Counted from the stretch's first letter, positions 54,159 to 63,160 are shown. The stretch is 64,000 bases of DNA from Uliginosibacterium aquaticum (GCF_012972705.2 NZ_JABCSC020000007.1:1-64000), one strand, 5' to 3'. A program made the numbers and translations. The notes: generated by a model from the sequence alone, not told the origin.

Positions 54159-56690
54159 ATGAAGATAGTCATTATCGGCCACGGCATGGTGGGCCATAAA
54201 TTCCTGGAAGAACTGCATCAGCTCCAGGTACCGGATATCGAAGTCACCGTCCTGTGCGAAGAGCCCAGGCCTGCCTACGACCGGGTTCATCTTTCTGAAT
54301 TCTTCGCCGGCAAGAGCGCTGAGGACTTGTCGCTGGTTGAGGAAGGCTTCTTCGAACGCAGCGGTTTCTCGCTGCGCCTCGCGGCCCGGGCCGTTGCCAT
54401 CGACCGTCACAATCGCACCGTCACCACGCTCGACGGTGAGCTGCTGCCCTACGACAGGCTGATCCTCGCTTCGGGCTCCACGCCTTTCGTACCACCGGTG
54501 CCAGGGCGCGAGCGGGCGCATTGTTTCGTCTATCGCACCATTGAAGATCTGCAGGCCATGCAGGCCAGCGGTGCGCAATCGCGCGTCGGGGTGGTAATCG
54601 GTGGTGGTCTGCTGGGGCTGGAATGTGCCAAGGCTCTGCGCGATCTGGGACTGGAAACACATGTCGTGGAGTTTGCGCCGCGCTTGATGGCGGTACAGGT
54701 CGACGAAGGTGGCGGACGCGTCTTGCGCGCCAAGATCGAGGCGCTGGGCGTACATGTGCATACCAGCCGCAACACGCTGGAGATCGTTGAGGGCGAGCAT
54801 GCCCGGCACCGCATGAACTTCTCGGATGGCTGCTCGCTGGAGACGGACATGATCGTGTTTTCAGCCGGCATCCGCCCCCGCGACGAGCTCGCCCGGCAGT
54901 GTCAGCTGGAGATCGGCCCGCGCGGTGGCGTAGCGATCGATAGCGTCTGCCGCACCAGTGATCCGGCCATCTTTGCGATCGGCGAGTGTGCGGCCTGGAA
55001 TGAACAGGTCTTTGGCTTGGTGGCGCCCGGCTACGACATGGCCCGCGTGGCGGCCCGCTATATCGCCGGCCAGGAACAGGTGGCCTTCGTGGGCGCCGAC
55101 ATGAGCACCAAGCTCAAACTGATGGGCGTCGATGTTGCCAGCATCGGGGATGCCCATGGCAAGACGCCGGACTGTCGCAGCTACCAGTACGTGGATGAAC
55201 GCCGTCAGGTCTACAAGAAGATCGTGGTCAGTGAAGATGGCAAGCAGTTGCTCGGTGCCGTGCTGGTGGGCAATGCCGACGAATACGGCACGCTGCTGCA
55301 GATGGCGCTCAATGGCATCACGCTGCCCGCCGATCCGGAATTCCTGATCCTCCCCTCGAGTGATGGCAAGGCCAAGCCCGGCCTCGGTGTGGAGGCCCTG
55401 CCGGAAACCGCCCAGATCTGCTCCTGCAACAACGTCAGCAAAGGGCAGATCTGTGCAGCCGTAGCTGCGGGAGCCTGCAGCATCGGCGAACTCAAGGCCT
55501 GCACCAAGGCCGGCGCCACCTGTGGCGGCTGCGTGCCGCTGGTCACCCAGGTAATGAAAGCCGAAATGGCTCGCCTCGGCATGGCCGTCAACAACCACCT
55601 TTGCGAGCACTTCCCGCACTCCCGTCAGGAGCTCTATCACCTGGTCCGGGTCGGCCAGATCAAATCCTTTGGCGAACTTCTGGCCCGCCACGGCAAGGGG
55701 CTGGGCTGCGATATCTGCAAGCCTGCCGCCGCCAATATCCTGGCTTCGTGCTGGAACGATTTTGTGCTCCAGCCCGAGCTGGCCAGCCTGCAGGACAGCA
55801 ATGACTACTATCTGGGCAACATCCAGAAAGACGGCAGCTATTCCGTTGTACCGCGCATGCCTGGCGGCGAGGTAACGCCTGACGGCCTGATCGCCGTGGG
55901 ACAGGTCGCCAAGAAATACGGCCTCTATACCAAGATCACCGGAGGACAACGCGTCGACCTTTTCGGTGCACGTGTCGAGCAACTTCCCCTGATCTGGGAA
56001 GAGCTGATCGAAGCCGGCTTTGAATCCGGTCATGCCTACGGCAAGTCCCTGCGCACGGTGAAAAGCTGCGTCGGCTCAACCTGGTGCCGCTACGGTGTCG
56101 ATGACAGTGTCGGGCTCGCAGTGGAACTGGAGAACCGCTACAAGGGCCTGCGCGCGCCGCACAAGATCAAATTTGGCGTCTCTGGCTGTACACGTGAATG
56201 CGCCGAAGCCCAAGGCAAGGACGTAGGCATCATCGCCACGGACAAGGGCTGGAACCTCTATGTGTGCGGCAACGGCGGCATGAAGCCGCGTCACGCCGAA
56301 TTGATCGCTTCAGACCTGACAAAGGCCGAGCTGCTCCGCCTGATCGATCGCTTCCTGATGTTCTACGTGCGCACGGCAGACCGCCTGCAACGCACCAGCA
56401 CCTGGCGCGAAAACCTCGAAGGCGGCCTGGCGTATTTGAAGGAAGTGCTGATCAAGGACTCCCTCGGCATTGCTGCCGAGCTTGAAGCCCAGATGCAACA
56501 TGTGGTGGATACCTACCAGTGCGAATGGAAGACGGCCATTTCCGACCCCGAAACCCGCAAGCGCTTCCGCTCCTTCGTCAATAGCGAACAAGCGGACCAA
56601 AGGATCGTTTTCGTGCAGGAACGCGGCCAGATCCGCCCGGCCCGTCCTGAAGAACGCGTCCAGACCTCAACTGACGGCAGCCCAGCCTGA
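54159..56690 (+). CDS. nirB: Assimilatory nitrite reductase (NADH) large subunit
   Basis: Reduces nitrite to ammonium in the cytoplasm with NADH. 843 residues. FAD/NAD domain at 1-410 (IVIIGHGMVGHKFLEEL, then VVIGGGLLGLECAKALRDLG). A BFD-like [2Fe-2S] domain at about 420-480 has CSCNNVSKGQICAA and CTKAGATCGGC. The C-terminal siroheme/[4Fe-4S] domain has VKSCVGSTWCRYGVDDSVGL and FGVSGCTRECAEAQ, the four cluster Cys. nirD follows 17 bases later. The long leader holds nitrogen-control elements. No nitrate reductase or nitrate transport gene is adjacent. Confidence 0.97.
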   Translation: MKIVIIGHGMVGHKFLEELHQLQVPDIEVTVLCEEPRPAYDRVHLSEFFAGKSAEDLSLVEEGFFERSGFSLRLAARAVAIDRHNRTVTTLDGELLPYDRLILASGSTPFVPPVPGRERAHCFVYRTIEDLQAMQASGAQSRVGVVIGGGLLGLECAKALRDLGLETHVVEFAPRLMAVQVDEGGGRVLRAKIEALGVHVHTSRNTLEIVEGEHARHRMNFSDGCSLETDMIVFSAGIRPRDELARQCQLEIGPRGGVAIDSVCRTSDPAIFAIGECAAWNEQVFGLVAPGYDMARVAARYIAGQEQVAFVGADMSTKLKLMGVDVASIGDAHGKTPDCRSYQYVDERRQVYKKIVVSEDGKQLLGAVLVGNADEYGTLLQMALNGITLPADPEFLILPSSDGKAKPGLGVEALPETAQICSCNNVSKGQICAAVAAGACSIGELKACTKAGATCGGCVPLVTQVMKAEMARLGMAVNNHLCEHFPHSRQELYHLVRVGQIKSFGELLARHGKGLGCDICKPAAANILASCWNDFVLQPELASLQDSNDYYLGNIQKDGSYSVVPRMPGGEVTPDGLIAVGQVAKKYGLYTKITGGQRVDLFGARVEQLPLIWEELIEAGFESGHAYGKSLRTVKSCVGSTWCRYGVDDSVGLAVELENRYKGLRAPHKIKFGVSGCTRECAEAQGKDVGIIATDKGWNLYVCGNGGMKPRHAELIASDLTKAELLRLIDRFLMFYVRTADRLQRTSTWRENLEGGLAYLKEVLIKDSLGIAAELEAQMQHVVDTYQCEWKTAISDPETRKRFRSFVNSEQADQRIVFVQERGQIRPARPEERVQTSTDGSPA

Positions 56691-56707
56691 CACCAGGAGT
56701 AAGCCCC

Positions 56708-57046
56708 ATGACAAACAGCACCCAGCAATGGACCACCGTTTGCGCAGTCAGCGACATCCTGCCCGACACTGGAGTCTGCGCCCTAATCAACGACCAGCAC
56801 ATCGCGATCTTCCGGGTTGGTCAGGCGCAGTTCTACGCCATCGACAATATCGACCCCCAATCCGGCGCTAGCGTACTCGCGCGCGGTCTGGTGGGCAGCT
56901 TCGGCGAGCGTATTGCGGTGGCCTCGCCGCTTTACAAAAACCACATCGATCTGCGCAGCGGCGAATGCCTGGAAAACCCAGCCTACTCAGTGCGTGCCCA
57001 TTCCGTGCGCGTCGAGAACGATCACGTGCAGATCGCTGTGACCTGA
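56708..57046 (+). CDS. nirD: Assimilatory nitrite reductase small subunit
   Basis: A 112-residue Rieske-fold protein, partner of NirB. The sequence WTTVCAVSDILPDTGVCALI and IAIFRVGQAQFYAIDNIDPQ are characteristic. The cluster-binding Cys/His residues of true Rieske proteins are absent, as usual in NirD. It lies 17 bases after nirB and ends at an intrinsic terminator. Confidence 0.95.
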   Translation: MTNSTQQWTTVCAVSDILPDTGVCALINDQHIAIFRVGQAQFYAIDNIDPQSGASVLARGLVGSFGERIAVASPLYKNHIDLRSGECLENPAYSVRAHSVRVENDHVQIAVT

Positions 57047-57073
57047 GTCGCAGCGCCCCACCCCCAGACAAAC

Positions 57074-57102
57074 AAAAAGGACATGCATGCCATGTCCTTT
57101 TT
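57074..57102 (+). terminator. Terminator after nirD
   Basis: Stem AAAAAGGACATG / CATGTCCTTTTT with a 5-base loop, 27 bases after the nirD stop. Confidence 0.88.
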
Positions 57103-57231
57103 GCCTTAACCACCACTGGCAAGCCCAGGATCGAGCCTGAAGTCCCATTGCGTCCAGCACGGCGTGGCCCCTGCGAATTCGCACTTGAGTCGCTAAGTGC
57201 TTAGATTTATCCAAGCACTGACCTACAAAGC

Positions 57232-57261
57232 AAAAAGCCCAGTCTTTCGACCGGGCTTTCT
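57232..57261 (-). terminator. Terminator of initiator tRNA
   Basis: Stem AAAGCCCAGTC / GACCGGGCTTT (one mismatch) around TTTC. On the minus strand it leads into TTTTTGC, 12 bases past the tRNA end. Confidence 0.8.
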
Positions 57262-57273
57262 ACTGAAGGTATT

Positions 57274-57350
57274 GGGTTGCGGGGACAGGATTTGAACCTG
57301 TGACCTTCGGGTTATGAGCCCGACGAGCTGCCAGACTGCTCCACCCCGCG
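57274..57350 (-). tRNA. Initiator tRNA-fMet (anticodon CAT)
   Basis: 77 nt with anticodon loop CTCATAA. The C1-A72 mismatch at the acceptor end and three G-C pairs in the anticodon stem (GGG/CCC) mark it as initiator. The genomic 3' end reads ACCC rather than ACCA, so the final A must be added. Confidence 0.93.
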
Positions 57351-57829
57351 TCAGAGAAGAATCATTATGTACGTTAGTTCTTAATGAGTCAAGAACTAAT
57401 TTGAAGAGACTGCCATAACATGGGTTTTTTGAAGGATTTCCTTGCCAGAAGATGCTCGATCTGGCGAACACGACAGCCGTATGGATAGCAGCAAGGAAGC
57501 CCTAACGCCTTAGAGGCTGTTCAAGATCTGTAGCGAGAGGCCGTCAGCAGGGTGAAGAGCAGTACAGGAACCGGAGTTAATGTTGGTCAATTAGGATTCC
57601 GAGCAGCGTATGAGCTCTGATCACGGCCTCGCAGTAAGTCGTGAGTAGCTTCTTACATCTTCCTGCGAAGCCCTCCCCTCAATCCACCCGGACTGCAAAC
57701 TTTGCGCCCCATCTACCTTGACCAAAACTGCTGCCAGCAATAACCACAAGTAGTGTAAGCCGCGTAATTTCAAGCAGACATCAGTAGCAAGCACGCATCT
57801 GACATTCATGCCAGGCCCCAGCCAAGCGT
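57351..57829. other. AT-richer gap without a recognisable gene
   Basis: About 480 bases between two tRNA genes, both on the minus strand. It holds one perfect palindrome, TTAGTTCTT-N8-AAGAACTAA (57374-57399), which could be an operator or a stem. Base composition is lower in G+C than the rest. A run GAGGCTGTTCAAGATC near 57513 resembles ends of some insertion sequences, but no matching end or transposase is visible. Confidence 0.4.
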
Positions 57830-57863
57830 AAAAAAAGCCAGTCTCTCGACTGGCTTTTTTTTT
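57830..57863 (-). terminator. Terminator of the lysC-tRNA cluster
   Basis: Perfect stem AAAAAAGCCAGTC / GACTGGCTTTTTT around TCTC, with T runs on both strands, 10 bases past the last tRNA-Arg. Confidence 0.88.
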
Positions 57864-57872
57864 ACTTAAACT

Positions 57873-57949
57873 TGGTACACCCAGAGCGATTCGAACGCCC
57901 GACCCCCTGGTTCGTAGCCAGGTACTCTATCCAGCTGAGCTATGGGTGC
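57873..57949 (-). tRNA. tRNA-Arg (anticodon ACG), copy 2
   Basis: 77 nt; anticodon stem CCTGG/CCAGG with loop CTACGAA (anticodon ACG, A34 is normally changed to inosine). CCA encoded. It is identical to the copy at 57996-58072, 46 bases upstream. Confidence 0.95.
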
Positions 57950-57995
57950 AAAACCCGTAAAACCAATCTTACTGAAGATTAGCTTCACCACTTAT

Positions 57996-58072
57996 TGGTA
58001 CACCCAGAGCGATTCGAACGCCCGACCCCCTGGTTCGTAGCCAGGTACTCTATCCAGCTGAGCTATGGGTGC
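57996..58072 (-). tRNA. tRNA-Arg (anticodon ACG), copy 1
   Basis: Same 77-nt sequence as the copy at 57873-57949. The two stand in tandem after tRNA-Ser in the lysC transcription direction. Confidence 0.95.
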
Positions 58073-58139
58073 AAAATCAAGAGGCAAGATTATCTGCTGC
58101 TTTTCTTGCCTTTGCAACATCTTTCGATGTTGTGTTCTT

Positions 58140-58232
58140 TGGCGGAGAGCAAGGGATTCGAACCCTCGAGACAGGTTTTGCCCGTCTGCTCCCTTAGCAG
58201 GGGAGTGCCTTCGACCACTCGGCCAACTCTCC
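58140..58232 (-). tRNA. tRNA-Ser (anticodon GCT)
   Basis: 93 nt with the long variable arm of tRNA-Ser. Anticodon stem CTCCC/GGGAG with loop CTGCTAA (anticodon GCT, reads AGC/AGT). CCA encoded. It starts 44 bases after the lysC stop. Confidence 0.94.
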
Positions 58233-58276
58233 GCGAAGAAGCAGCATTTTAGCCACTTCCCCTTGGCTGGTCAAGA

Positions 58277-59506
58277 TCAACCAGCAACCTGATCAAGCTC
58301 GAAAGCCTTGTGCAGTACGCGTACAGCCAGTTCGAGATACTTTTCGTCGATCGCCACGGAAATCTTGATTTCCGAGGTGGAAATCATCTGGATATTGATG
58401 CCTTCTTCAGCCAGCGTGCGGAACATGCGGCTGGCAATACCGACATGTGAGCGCATACCTACGCCAACCACAGACACCTTGGCCATGGCGCGGTCGCCAC
58501 GAACTTCACGGGCTCCAACATGCGCCTTGACGCCATCGAGAATCCCCAGTGCGCGATCCAGCTCGCCACGCGGCACGGTGAAGGAGAAGTCGGTGGAGCC
58601 ATCCTGACCGACGTTCTGAATGATCATGTCGACATCAATATTGGCTTCAGCTATCGGGCCGAGGATCTGGTAGGCAATGCCGGGGCGGTCAGGCACGCCA
58701 AGCACGGTGAGTTTGGCTTCGTCGCGGTTGAAGGCGATGCCGGAGATGATCGGCTGTTCCATCTTGATATCTTCCTCGAATGTAATCAGAGTCCCCTCGC
58801 CGCCTTCCTGGAAGCTTGAGAGAACTCGCAATCTGACCTTGTATTTGCCAGCAAACTCGACCGAACGGATCTGCAGTACCTTGGAGCCAAGGCTCGCCAT
58901 TTCGAGCATTTCCTCGAAAGTGATGCGGTCGAGCTTGCGTGCTTCAGGCACGATGCGCGGGTCAGTGGTGTACACGCCATCCACATCGGTGTAGATCTGG
59001 CATTCATCTGCACGCAGCGCCGCAGCCAAGGCAACGCCGGTTGTGTCGGACCCACCGCGCCCCAGCGTGGTGATATTGCCCGCATCATCAACCCCCTGAA
59101 AGCCGGCAACGACCACAACACAGCCTTCTTCAAGGTCGTGACGCATGCGGTCTTCATCGATTTTCTGGATCCGAGCCTTCGTAAAAGAACTGTCGGTCAG
59201 GATACGTACCTGAGCGCCAGTGTAGCTGCGCGCCTTGATCCCTTCGGCTTGCAGCGCCATGCTCAAAAGACCGATGGTGACCTGCTCGCCGGTCGAGATG
59301 ACCACATCGAGCTCACGGGGATCGGGATTGCTCTGGACTTCCTTGGCCAGTGCAACCAGGCGATTGGTCTCGCCACTCATTGCAGATACCACGATCACCA
59401 GTTGATGCCCTTGCGCATGCGCCCGCGCTACGCGCTTGGCCACATTCTTGATGCGCTCGGGGGTGCCGACCGAGGTGCCGCCATATTTCTGAACTATCAG
59501 GGCCAT
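58277..59506 (-). CDS. lysC: Aspartate kinase
   Basis: Phosphorylates aspartate, first step to lysine, threonine and methionine. 409 residues. The start ALIVQKYGGTSVGTPERIKN is the kinase signature; FQGVDDAGNITTLGRGGSDT is the nucleotide-binding block. Two C-terminal ACT domains (about 270-409), which bind lysine/threonine, begin near VLGVPDRPGIAYQI. ATG 59506 fits the conserved N terminus. The tRNA-Ser and two tRNA-Arg genes follow without a terminator in between, so a shared transcript is possible. Confidence 0.97.
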   Translation of the reverse strand: MALIVQKYGGTSVGTPERIKNVAKRVARAHAQGHQLVIVVSAMSGETNRLVALAKEVQSNPDPRELDVVISTGEQVTIGLLSMALQAEGIKARSYTGAQVRILTDSSFTKARIQKIDEDRMRHDLEEGCVVVVAGFQGVDDAGNITTLGRGGSDTTGVALAAALRADECQIYTDVDGVYTTDPRIVPEARKLDRITFEEMLEMASLGSKVLQIRSVEFAGKYKVRLRVLSSFQEGGEGTLITFEEDIKMEQPIISGIAFNRDEAKLTVLGVPDRPGIAYQILGPIAEANIDVDMIIQNVGQDGSTDFSFTVPRGELDRALGILDGVKAHVGAREVRGDRAMAKVSVVGVGMRSHVGIASRMFRTLAEEGINIQMISTSEIKISVAIDEKYLELAVRVLHKAFELDQVAG

Positions 59507-59824
59507 CTTGCTTGGTGCTGCCGGAACGGTAAAGGCGCGAATTCTATAACAAGCAGCCTGATCCAGACAGGGGGCGCTAGACAAGTGTGGTCAGACTTGA
59601 AGCCCCCGCATCCATAAGTAAAAGCGTGAAAAGCGCCCGGGAAACACAGCAAATGCCACTTGAATGCCCCCGAAATATTGATCTATACTGAAGACATCTA
59701 TAACCAAAGTCATAGATCGATGCTTTGGGAAGTATTTGTTTTTGTTGTTTAATATACTTCCATTCTGACTGACCATCGATCATGACGGTTCTCGCCCCCA
59801 CCCCGTTGAAAAGGATAAGGTCAT
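59507..59824. promoter_or_regulatory. Divergent control region of lysC and the HTH gene
   Basis: 318 bases. For the plus strand, TTGAAT (59660-59665) and TATACT (59684-59689) are spaced by 18 bases and would form a sigma-70 promoter. Just downstream stands the palindrome ATCTAT-N10-ATAGAT (59696-59717), and a further ATCTATA is at 59681, so a repressor could bind over the start region. The segment 59740-59760 is AT-rich. Confidence 0.45.
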
Positions 59825-60118
59825 ATGAAGATCGTTGAAAACGTAGATGTGCGTGAAATCCGCCGCAAACTGGGCCTGAACCAGTCGGATTTCTGGTCTG
59901 AAATCGGTGTGACGCAGTCTGGTGGCTCACGCTACGAGAGTGGCCGCAGCATCCCTCGCCCGGTTCAAGCCCTGCTGCGCCTGGTGCACATTGAGCAGAT
60001 CGATATCAACAAGATCCGCAAGGACGACTACGAAGTGGTCGAGTTCCTGCGCTCGCAGAAGTCGGATCTGTTCAAGAGCCTGAAGAAAGAAGCCAAGGCC
60101 TGGAAGAAGGAAAAGTAA
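59825..60118 (+). CDS. Small helix-turn-helix DNA-binding protein
   Basis: A 97-residue protein. The helix-turn-helix at about 9-55 (EIRRKLGLNQSDFWSEIGVT then SGGSRYESGRSIPRPVQALL) is of the Xre/Cro or plant-type antitoxin-like group. The C-terminal third is very rich in Lys (FKSLKKEAKAWKKEK). No toxin gene is adjacent. A good ribosome binding site (AAGGATAAGG) precedes the ATG. It may regulate itself through the palindrome upstream. Its targets are unknown. Confidence 0.82.
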   Translation: MKIVENVDVREIRRKLGLNQSDFWSEIGVTQSGGSRYESGRSIPRPVQALLRLVHIEQIDINKIRKDDYEVVEFLRSQKSDLFKSLKKEAKAWKKEK

Positions 60119-60142
60119 TTCCCTGTTTGCATTGCATCAGCG

Positions 60143-60174
60143 AAGCCCCGCCAGGCATACGTCCGGCGGGGCTT
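60143..60174 (+). terminator. Terminator after the HTH gene
   Basis: Perfect 10-bp stem AAGCCCCGCC / GGCGGGGCTT with a 12-base loop, followed by GTTGTTT. Confidence 0.75.
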
Positions 60175-60247
60175 GTTGTTTCTGCTTCGGCTACAATCCA
60201 GCACTCTCGCCCCATTGCGGGCTGACCGCATCCTCTGGACTTTCATC

Positions 60248-60688
60248 GTGATCATCACCCGCCGCCTCGAATTCGACTCCGGACACAGGATTCCGGATCA
60301 CCGCAGCCTTTGCCGACACCTGCACGGCCATCGCTATGCGCTGGAGGTCACTGTTTCGGGAGATGTCACGCGGATGGATGGTGATCCTCGCAATGGCATG
60401 GTGCTGGACTTCTCGGAGGTCAAATCCTTGATGCGGCAGTACGTGGTTGACGTCTGGGATCACGCTTTTCTGGTCTACGAGGGGGATAAACAGATCCGTG
60501 ACTTTCTCGACGGCCTGCCAGAGCATCGCACGGTCGTACTGAACGTGGTGCCGACCGCCGAAAACCTCGCAGCCAAGGCCTTCGAACTGCTCGCTCCTCA
60601 CATTAATGATCTCTGCGACAAGGCCTTGACGCTGGAAAACGTACGGATCTACGAAACGCCCAACTGCTGGGCGGATGCTCGTCGTTAA
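60248..60688 (+). CDS. queD: 6-carboxytetrahydropterin synthase
   Basis: QueD makes 6-carboxy-tetrahydropterin from dihydroneopterin triphosphate in the queuosine pathway. 146 residues from a GTG start at 60248. Zinc His residues in FDSGHRIPDH and RHLHGHRY (H13, H26, H28), catalytic Cys22 in LCRHLHG, and the motif PTAENLAAKAFELL are typical. No strong ribosome binding site is visible before GTG. Other queuosine genes are not in this window. Confidence 0.9.
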   Translation: MIITRRLEFDSGHRIPDHRSLCRHLHGHRYALEVTVSGDVTRMDGDPRNGMVLDFSEVKSLMRQYVVDVWDHAFLVYEGDKQIRDFLDGLPEHRTVVLNVVPTAENLAAKAFELLAPHINDLCDKALTLENVRIYETPNCWADARR

Positions 60689-60758
60689 GGCTGGACAGCC
60701 GCTCGAAGCAGCGGCAGAATGCCACTCCCTTGGCTTTCTGATAAGCCTGACCGATTCT

Positions 60759-60849
60759 GGAGGTGTGGCAGAGCGGTTGAATGCACCGGTCTTGAAAACC
60801 GGCGATGTTGAAAGACATCCGTGAGTTCGAATCTCACCGCCTCCGCCAG
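60759..60849 (+). tRNA. tRNA-Ser (anticodon TGA)
   Basis: 91 nt with a long variable arm. Anticodon stem CCGGT/ACCGG with loop CTTGAAA (anticodon TGA). T arm GTTCGAATC; CCA encoded. Confidence 0.95.
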
Positions 60850-60854
60850 AAATA

Positions 60855-60885
60855 AAAATGGAGCCCTTCGGGGCTCCATTTTTTC
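60855..60885 (+). terminator. Terminator of tRNA-Ser(TGA)
   Basis: Stem ATGGAGCCC / GGGCTCCAT with TTCG loop, A run before and T6 after. Confidence 0.9.
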
Positions 60886-60916
60886 GTCTCGCGCTCGCTC
60901 GCCAGCTTGCATGGGC

Positions 60917-60991
60917 TGGTACCACCAACAGGAATCGAACCTGTATCTGCCGCTTAGGAGGCGGCCGTTCTATCCATTGAACTATGGCGGC
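60917..60991 (-). tRNA. tRNA-Arg (anticodon CCT)
   Basis: 75 nt; anticodon stem GCCGC/GCGGC with loop CTCCTAA (anticodon CCT, reads AGG). CCA encoded. It converges with tRNA-Ser(TGA). Confidence 0.94.
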
Positions 60992-61103
60992 AAGAAGGCG
61001 CGCATTGTAGCGCCCTGCGGCCGTTTCGCGAAGGAGTGATACGCGGCAAAGACTAGACGGGCGAGTACAATCAGCCCCCTCCGCTTTGCCTGCCGATCGC
61101 AAC

Positions 61104-63008
61104 ATGCCTTTGCTGACTCTTGAAAATGCCTGCCTCGCCTTTGGCGACGTGGCTCTGCTGGATCATTCCGAGCTGGTTCTGGAACCCGGAGAAAAAGTCG
61201 CCCTGATTGGACGTAACGGCGCCGGCAAATCCAGTCTGCTACGCGCTCTGGCAGGGCAGGCAAAACTGGACGATGGCACGGTATGGCGCCAGCCCGGACT
61301 GAAAGTGGCTTATGTAGCGCAGGAACCAGACTTCGCGCTGGATCGGACCGTATTCGCCACGATTGCAGACGGCGTGGGTGAGGCGGCGCGCCTGATTGCT
61401 GATTATCACGCTGCGGCCCATGCACTGGCACAAGGAGAAGAGGCTGCTCTGGGGCGCATGGCCGAGCTACAGCATCAGCTCGAAGCCGGCGGCGGCTGGA
61501 GCCTGCACCACAAGGTTGAGCAAGTCATTGACCGCCTGCGCCTTGATGGCGATGTACAGGTGGCGAGTCTTTCTGGCGGCGGGATCAAACGCGTGGCACT
61601 GGCCCGCGCGCTGGCTGGTGAGCCCGATCTGCTACTGCTTGACGAACCCACCAACCACCTGGACGTTGAGGCCATCGGCTGGCTGGAGGAGCTGATCCGT
61701 GCTTTTCGGGGTGGCGTGGTGGTCATCACCCATGACCGCGCTTTCATGGACAACGTCGCGACCCGCATCATCGAACTCGATCGTGGCCGGCTGGGCAGCT
61801 TCCCGGGCTCGTTCTCCGAGTACCAGCGCCGCAAGGCCGAAATGCTGGAGATGGAGGCCAAGAGTGCTGCCGAGTTCGACAAATTCCTCGCTCAGGAGGA
61901 GGTCTGGATCCGCAAAGGTGTGGAAGCTCGCCGCACCCGTAATGAGGGCCGGGTCCGACGCCTTGAGGGGCTGCGTAGCGAGCGCGCCGAGCGGCGTGAC
62001 CGGATCGGCAACGTCAACCTGCAACTGGATCGTGGCGAGAAGAGTGGACAGCTGATCGCCGAGCTGACAGACGTAAGCAAAGCCTTTGGGACCAAGACCG
62101 TCATTCAGAATTTTTCGGCACGCATCATGCGCGGCGACCGTATCGGCCTACTGGGGCCCAACGGTGCTGGCAAGACCACCCTGCTCAAGCTGATCCTCGG
62201 TGATCTTGAGGCGGACACGGGTAGCATCCGGAGGGGAACGAAACAGCAGATCGCCTATTTCGACCAGTTCCGCGAAGCGCTGGATCCGGAAGCGCCGCTG
62301 ACCGAAGTGATCAGCCCCGGCTCCGACTATGTGGAAATCGGCAAGACGCGCAAACATGTGATCGGCTATCTGGAAGATTTCCTGTTCTCCCCGCAGCGCG
62401 CGCGCAGTCCGGTGAAGTCGCTCTCCGGCGGTGAACGCAATCGCCTGCTGCTGGCGCGCCTGTTTGCGCGGCCAGCAAACATTCTGGTGCTCGACGAGCC
62501 GACCAATGATCTGGACGTGGAAACGCTCGAACTGCTCGAAGACCTCTTGCAGTCGTATGACGGAACGGTGTTTCTGGTCAGCCACGATCGGACCTTTCTC
62601 GACAATGTCGTCACCCAGACCCTTGCGGCTGAAGGCAATGGAAAATGGCGTGAATATGCCGGTGGCTACTACGACTGGCTGAGAGTCAAAACGGCAGAGC
62701 GCGAAACCGCGGAAAAGAACGATGCGGGCAAGACCAGCACCGCCAAGCCCGTCGAATCAGAGCGCAAAGCCACTACCAACCGTAGTGTCAAACTCAGCTT
62801 CAACGAGAAACGCGAACTCGAAGCCCTGCCCGGCAGGATTTCGAGTCTTGAGGCTGAGCAGGCTGAGTTGCAACAACAGCTCGCCGACCCTGATATCTAT
62901 CGCACGCGTGGCGCCGATGTTCCGGCCATGAACGCACGCCTTGCGGAGATCGATGAAGCGCTCCTGGAGTTACTTGAACGCTGGGAAGCGCTTGAAGCAA
63001 AAAGCTGA
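61104..63008 (+). CDS. uup: ABC-F ATPase, Uup type
   Basis: A 634-residue ABC-F protein without membrane domains. Two ATPase domains: Walker A GRNGAGKSS (K42) and GPNGAGKTTLL; signatures SLSGGGIKRVALA and SLSGGERNRLLLA; Walker B DEPTNHLDVEA and DEPTNDLDVET. The linker between the domains is helical and charged. The C-terminal coiled coil (about 560-634, LEAEQAELQQQLADPDIY) is the Uup DNA-binding domain. Family members act on ribosomes or on DNA stability. The ATG at 61104 is preferred over one 18 bases upstream. Confidence 0.94.
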   Translation: MPLLTLENACLAFGDVALLDHSELVLEPGEKVALIGRNGAGKSSLLRALAGQAKLDDGTVWRQPGLKVAYVAQEPDFALDRTVFATIADGVGEAARLIADYHAAAHALAQGEEAALGRMAELQHQLEAGGGWSLHHKVEQVIDRLRLDGDVQVASLSGGGIKRVALARALAGEPDLLLLDEPTNHLDVEAIGWLEELIRAFRGGVVVITHDRAFMDNVATRIIELDRGRLGSFPGSFSEYQRRKAEMLEMEAKSAAEFDKFLAQEEVWIRKGVEARRTRNEGRVRRLEGLRSERAERRDRIGNVNLQLDRGEKSGQLIAELTDVSKAFGTKTVIQNFSARIMRGDRIGLLGPNGAGKTTLLKLILGDLEADTGSIRRGTKQQIAYFDQFREALDPEAPLTEVISPGSDYVEIGKTRKHVIGYLEDFLFSPQRARSPVKSLSGGERNRLLLARLFARPANILVLDEPTNDLDVETLELLEDLLQSYDGTVFLVSHDRTFLDNVVTQTLAAEGNGKWREYAGGYYDWLRVKTAERETAEKNDAGKTSTAKPVESERKATTNRSVKLSFNEKRELEALPGRISSLEAEQAELQQQLADPDIYRTRGADVPAMNARLAEIDEALLELLERWEALEAKS

Positions 63009-63025
63009 AAAAAGCGCACTTTTTT
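63008..63025 (+). terminator. Short A/T-arm hairpin after uup
   Basis: AAAAAAG-CGCA-CTTTTTT starts at the uup stop codon. A second perfect hairpin, TTCCGGT-CTT-ACCGGAA, lies at 63058-63074. The first resembles a weak intrinsic terminator. Confidence 0.5.
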
Positions 63026-63160
63026 GAACTGGCGAAAGCCTGCTTTTGGGCGTATGTTTCCGGTCTTACCGGAACCTGAGCCGCGACTTGGAGTCAGACG
63101 GCTCGCGCGCGGTGAGGCACCTGCACTGCCCTGCTTGTCATATTCAATCTGGAGGAGAGC

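Noticed and set aside
57511-57640. Possible insertion sequence end (GAGGCTGTTCAAGATC)
   Set aside because: No second inverted end, no target duplication and no transposase fragment could be found in the gap.
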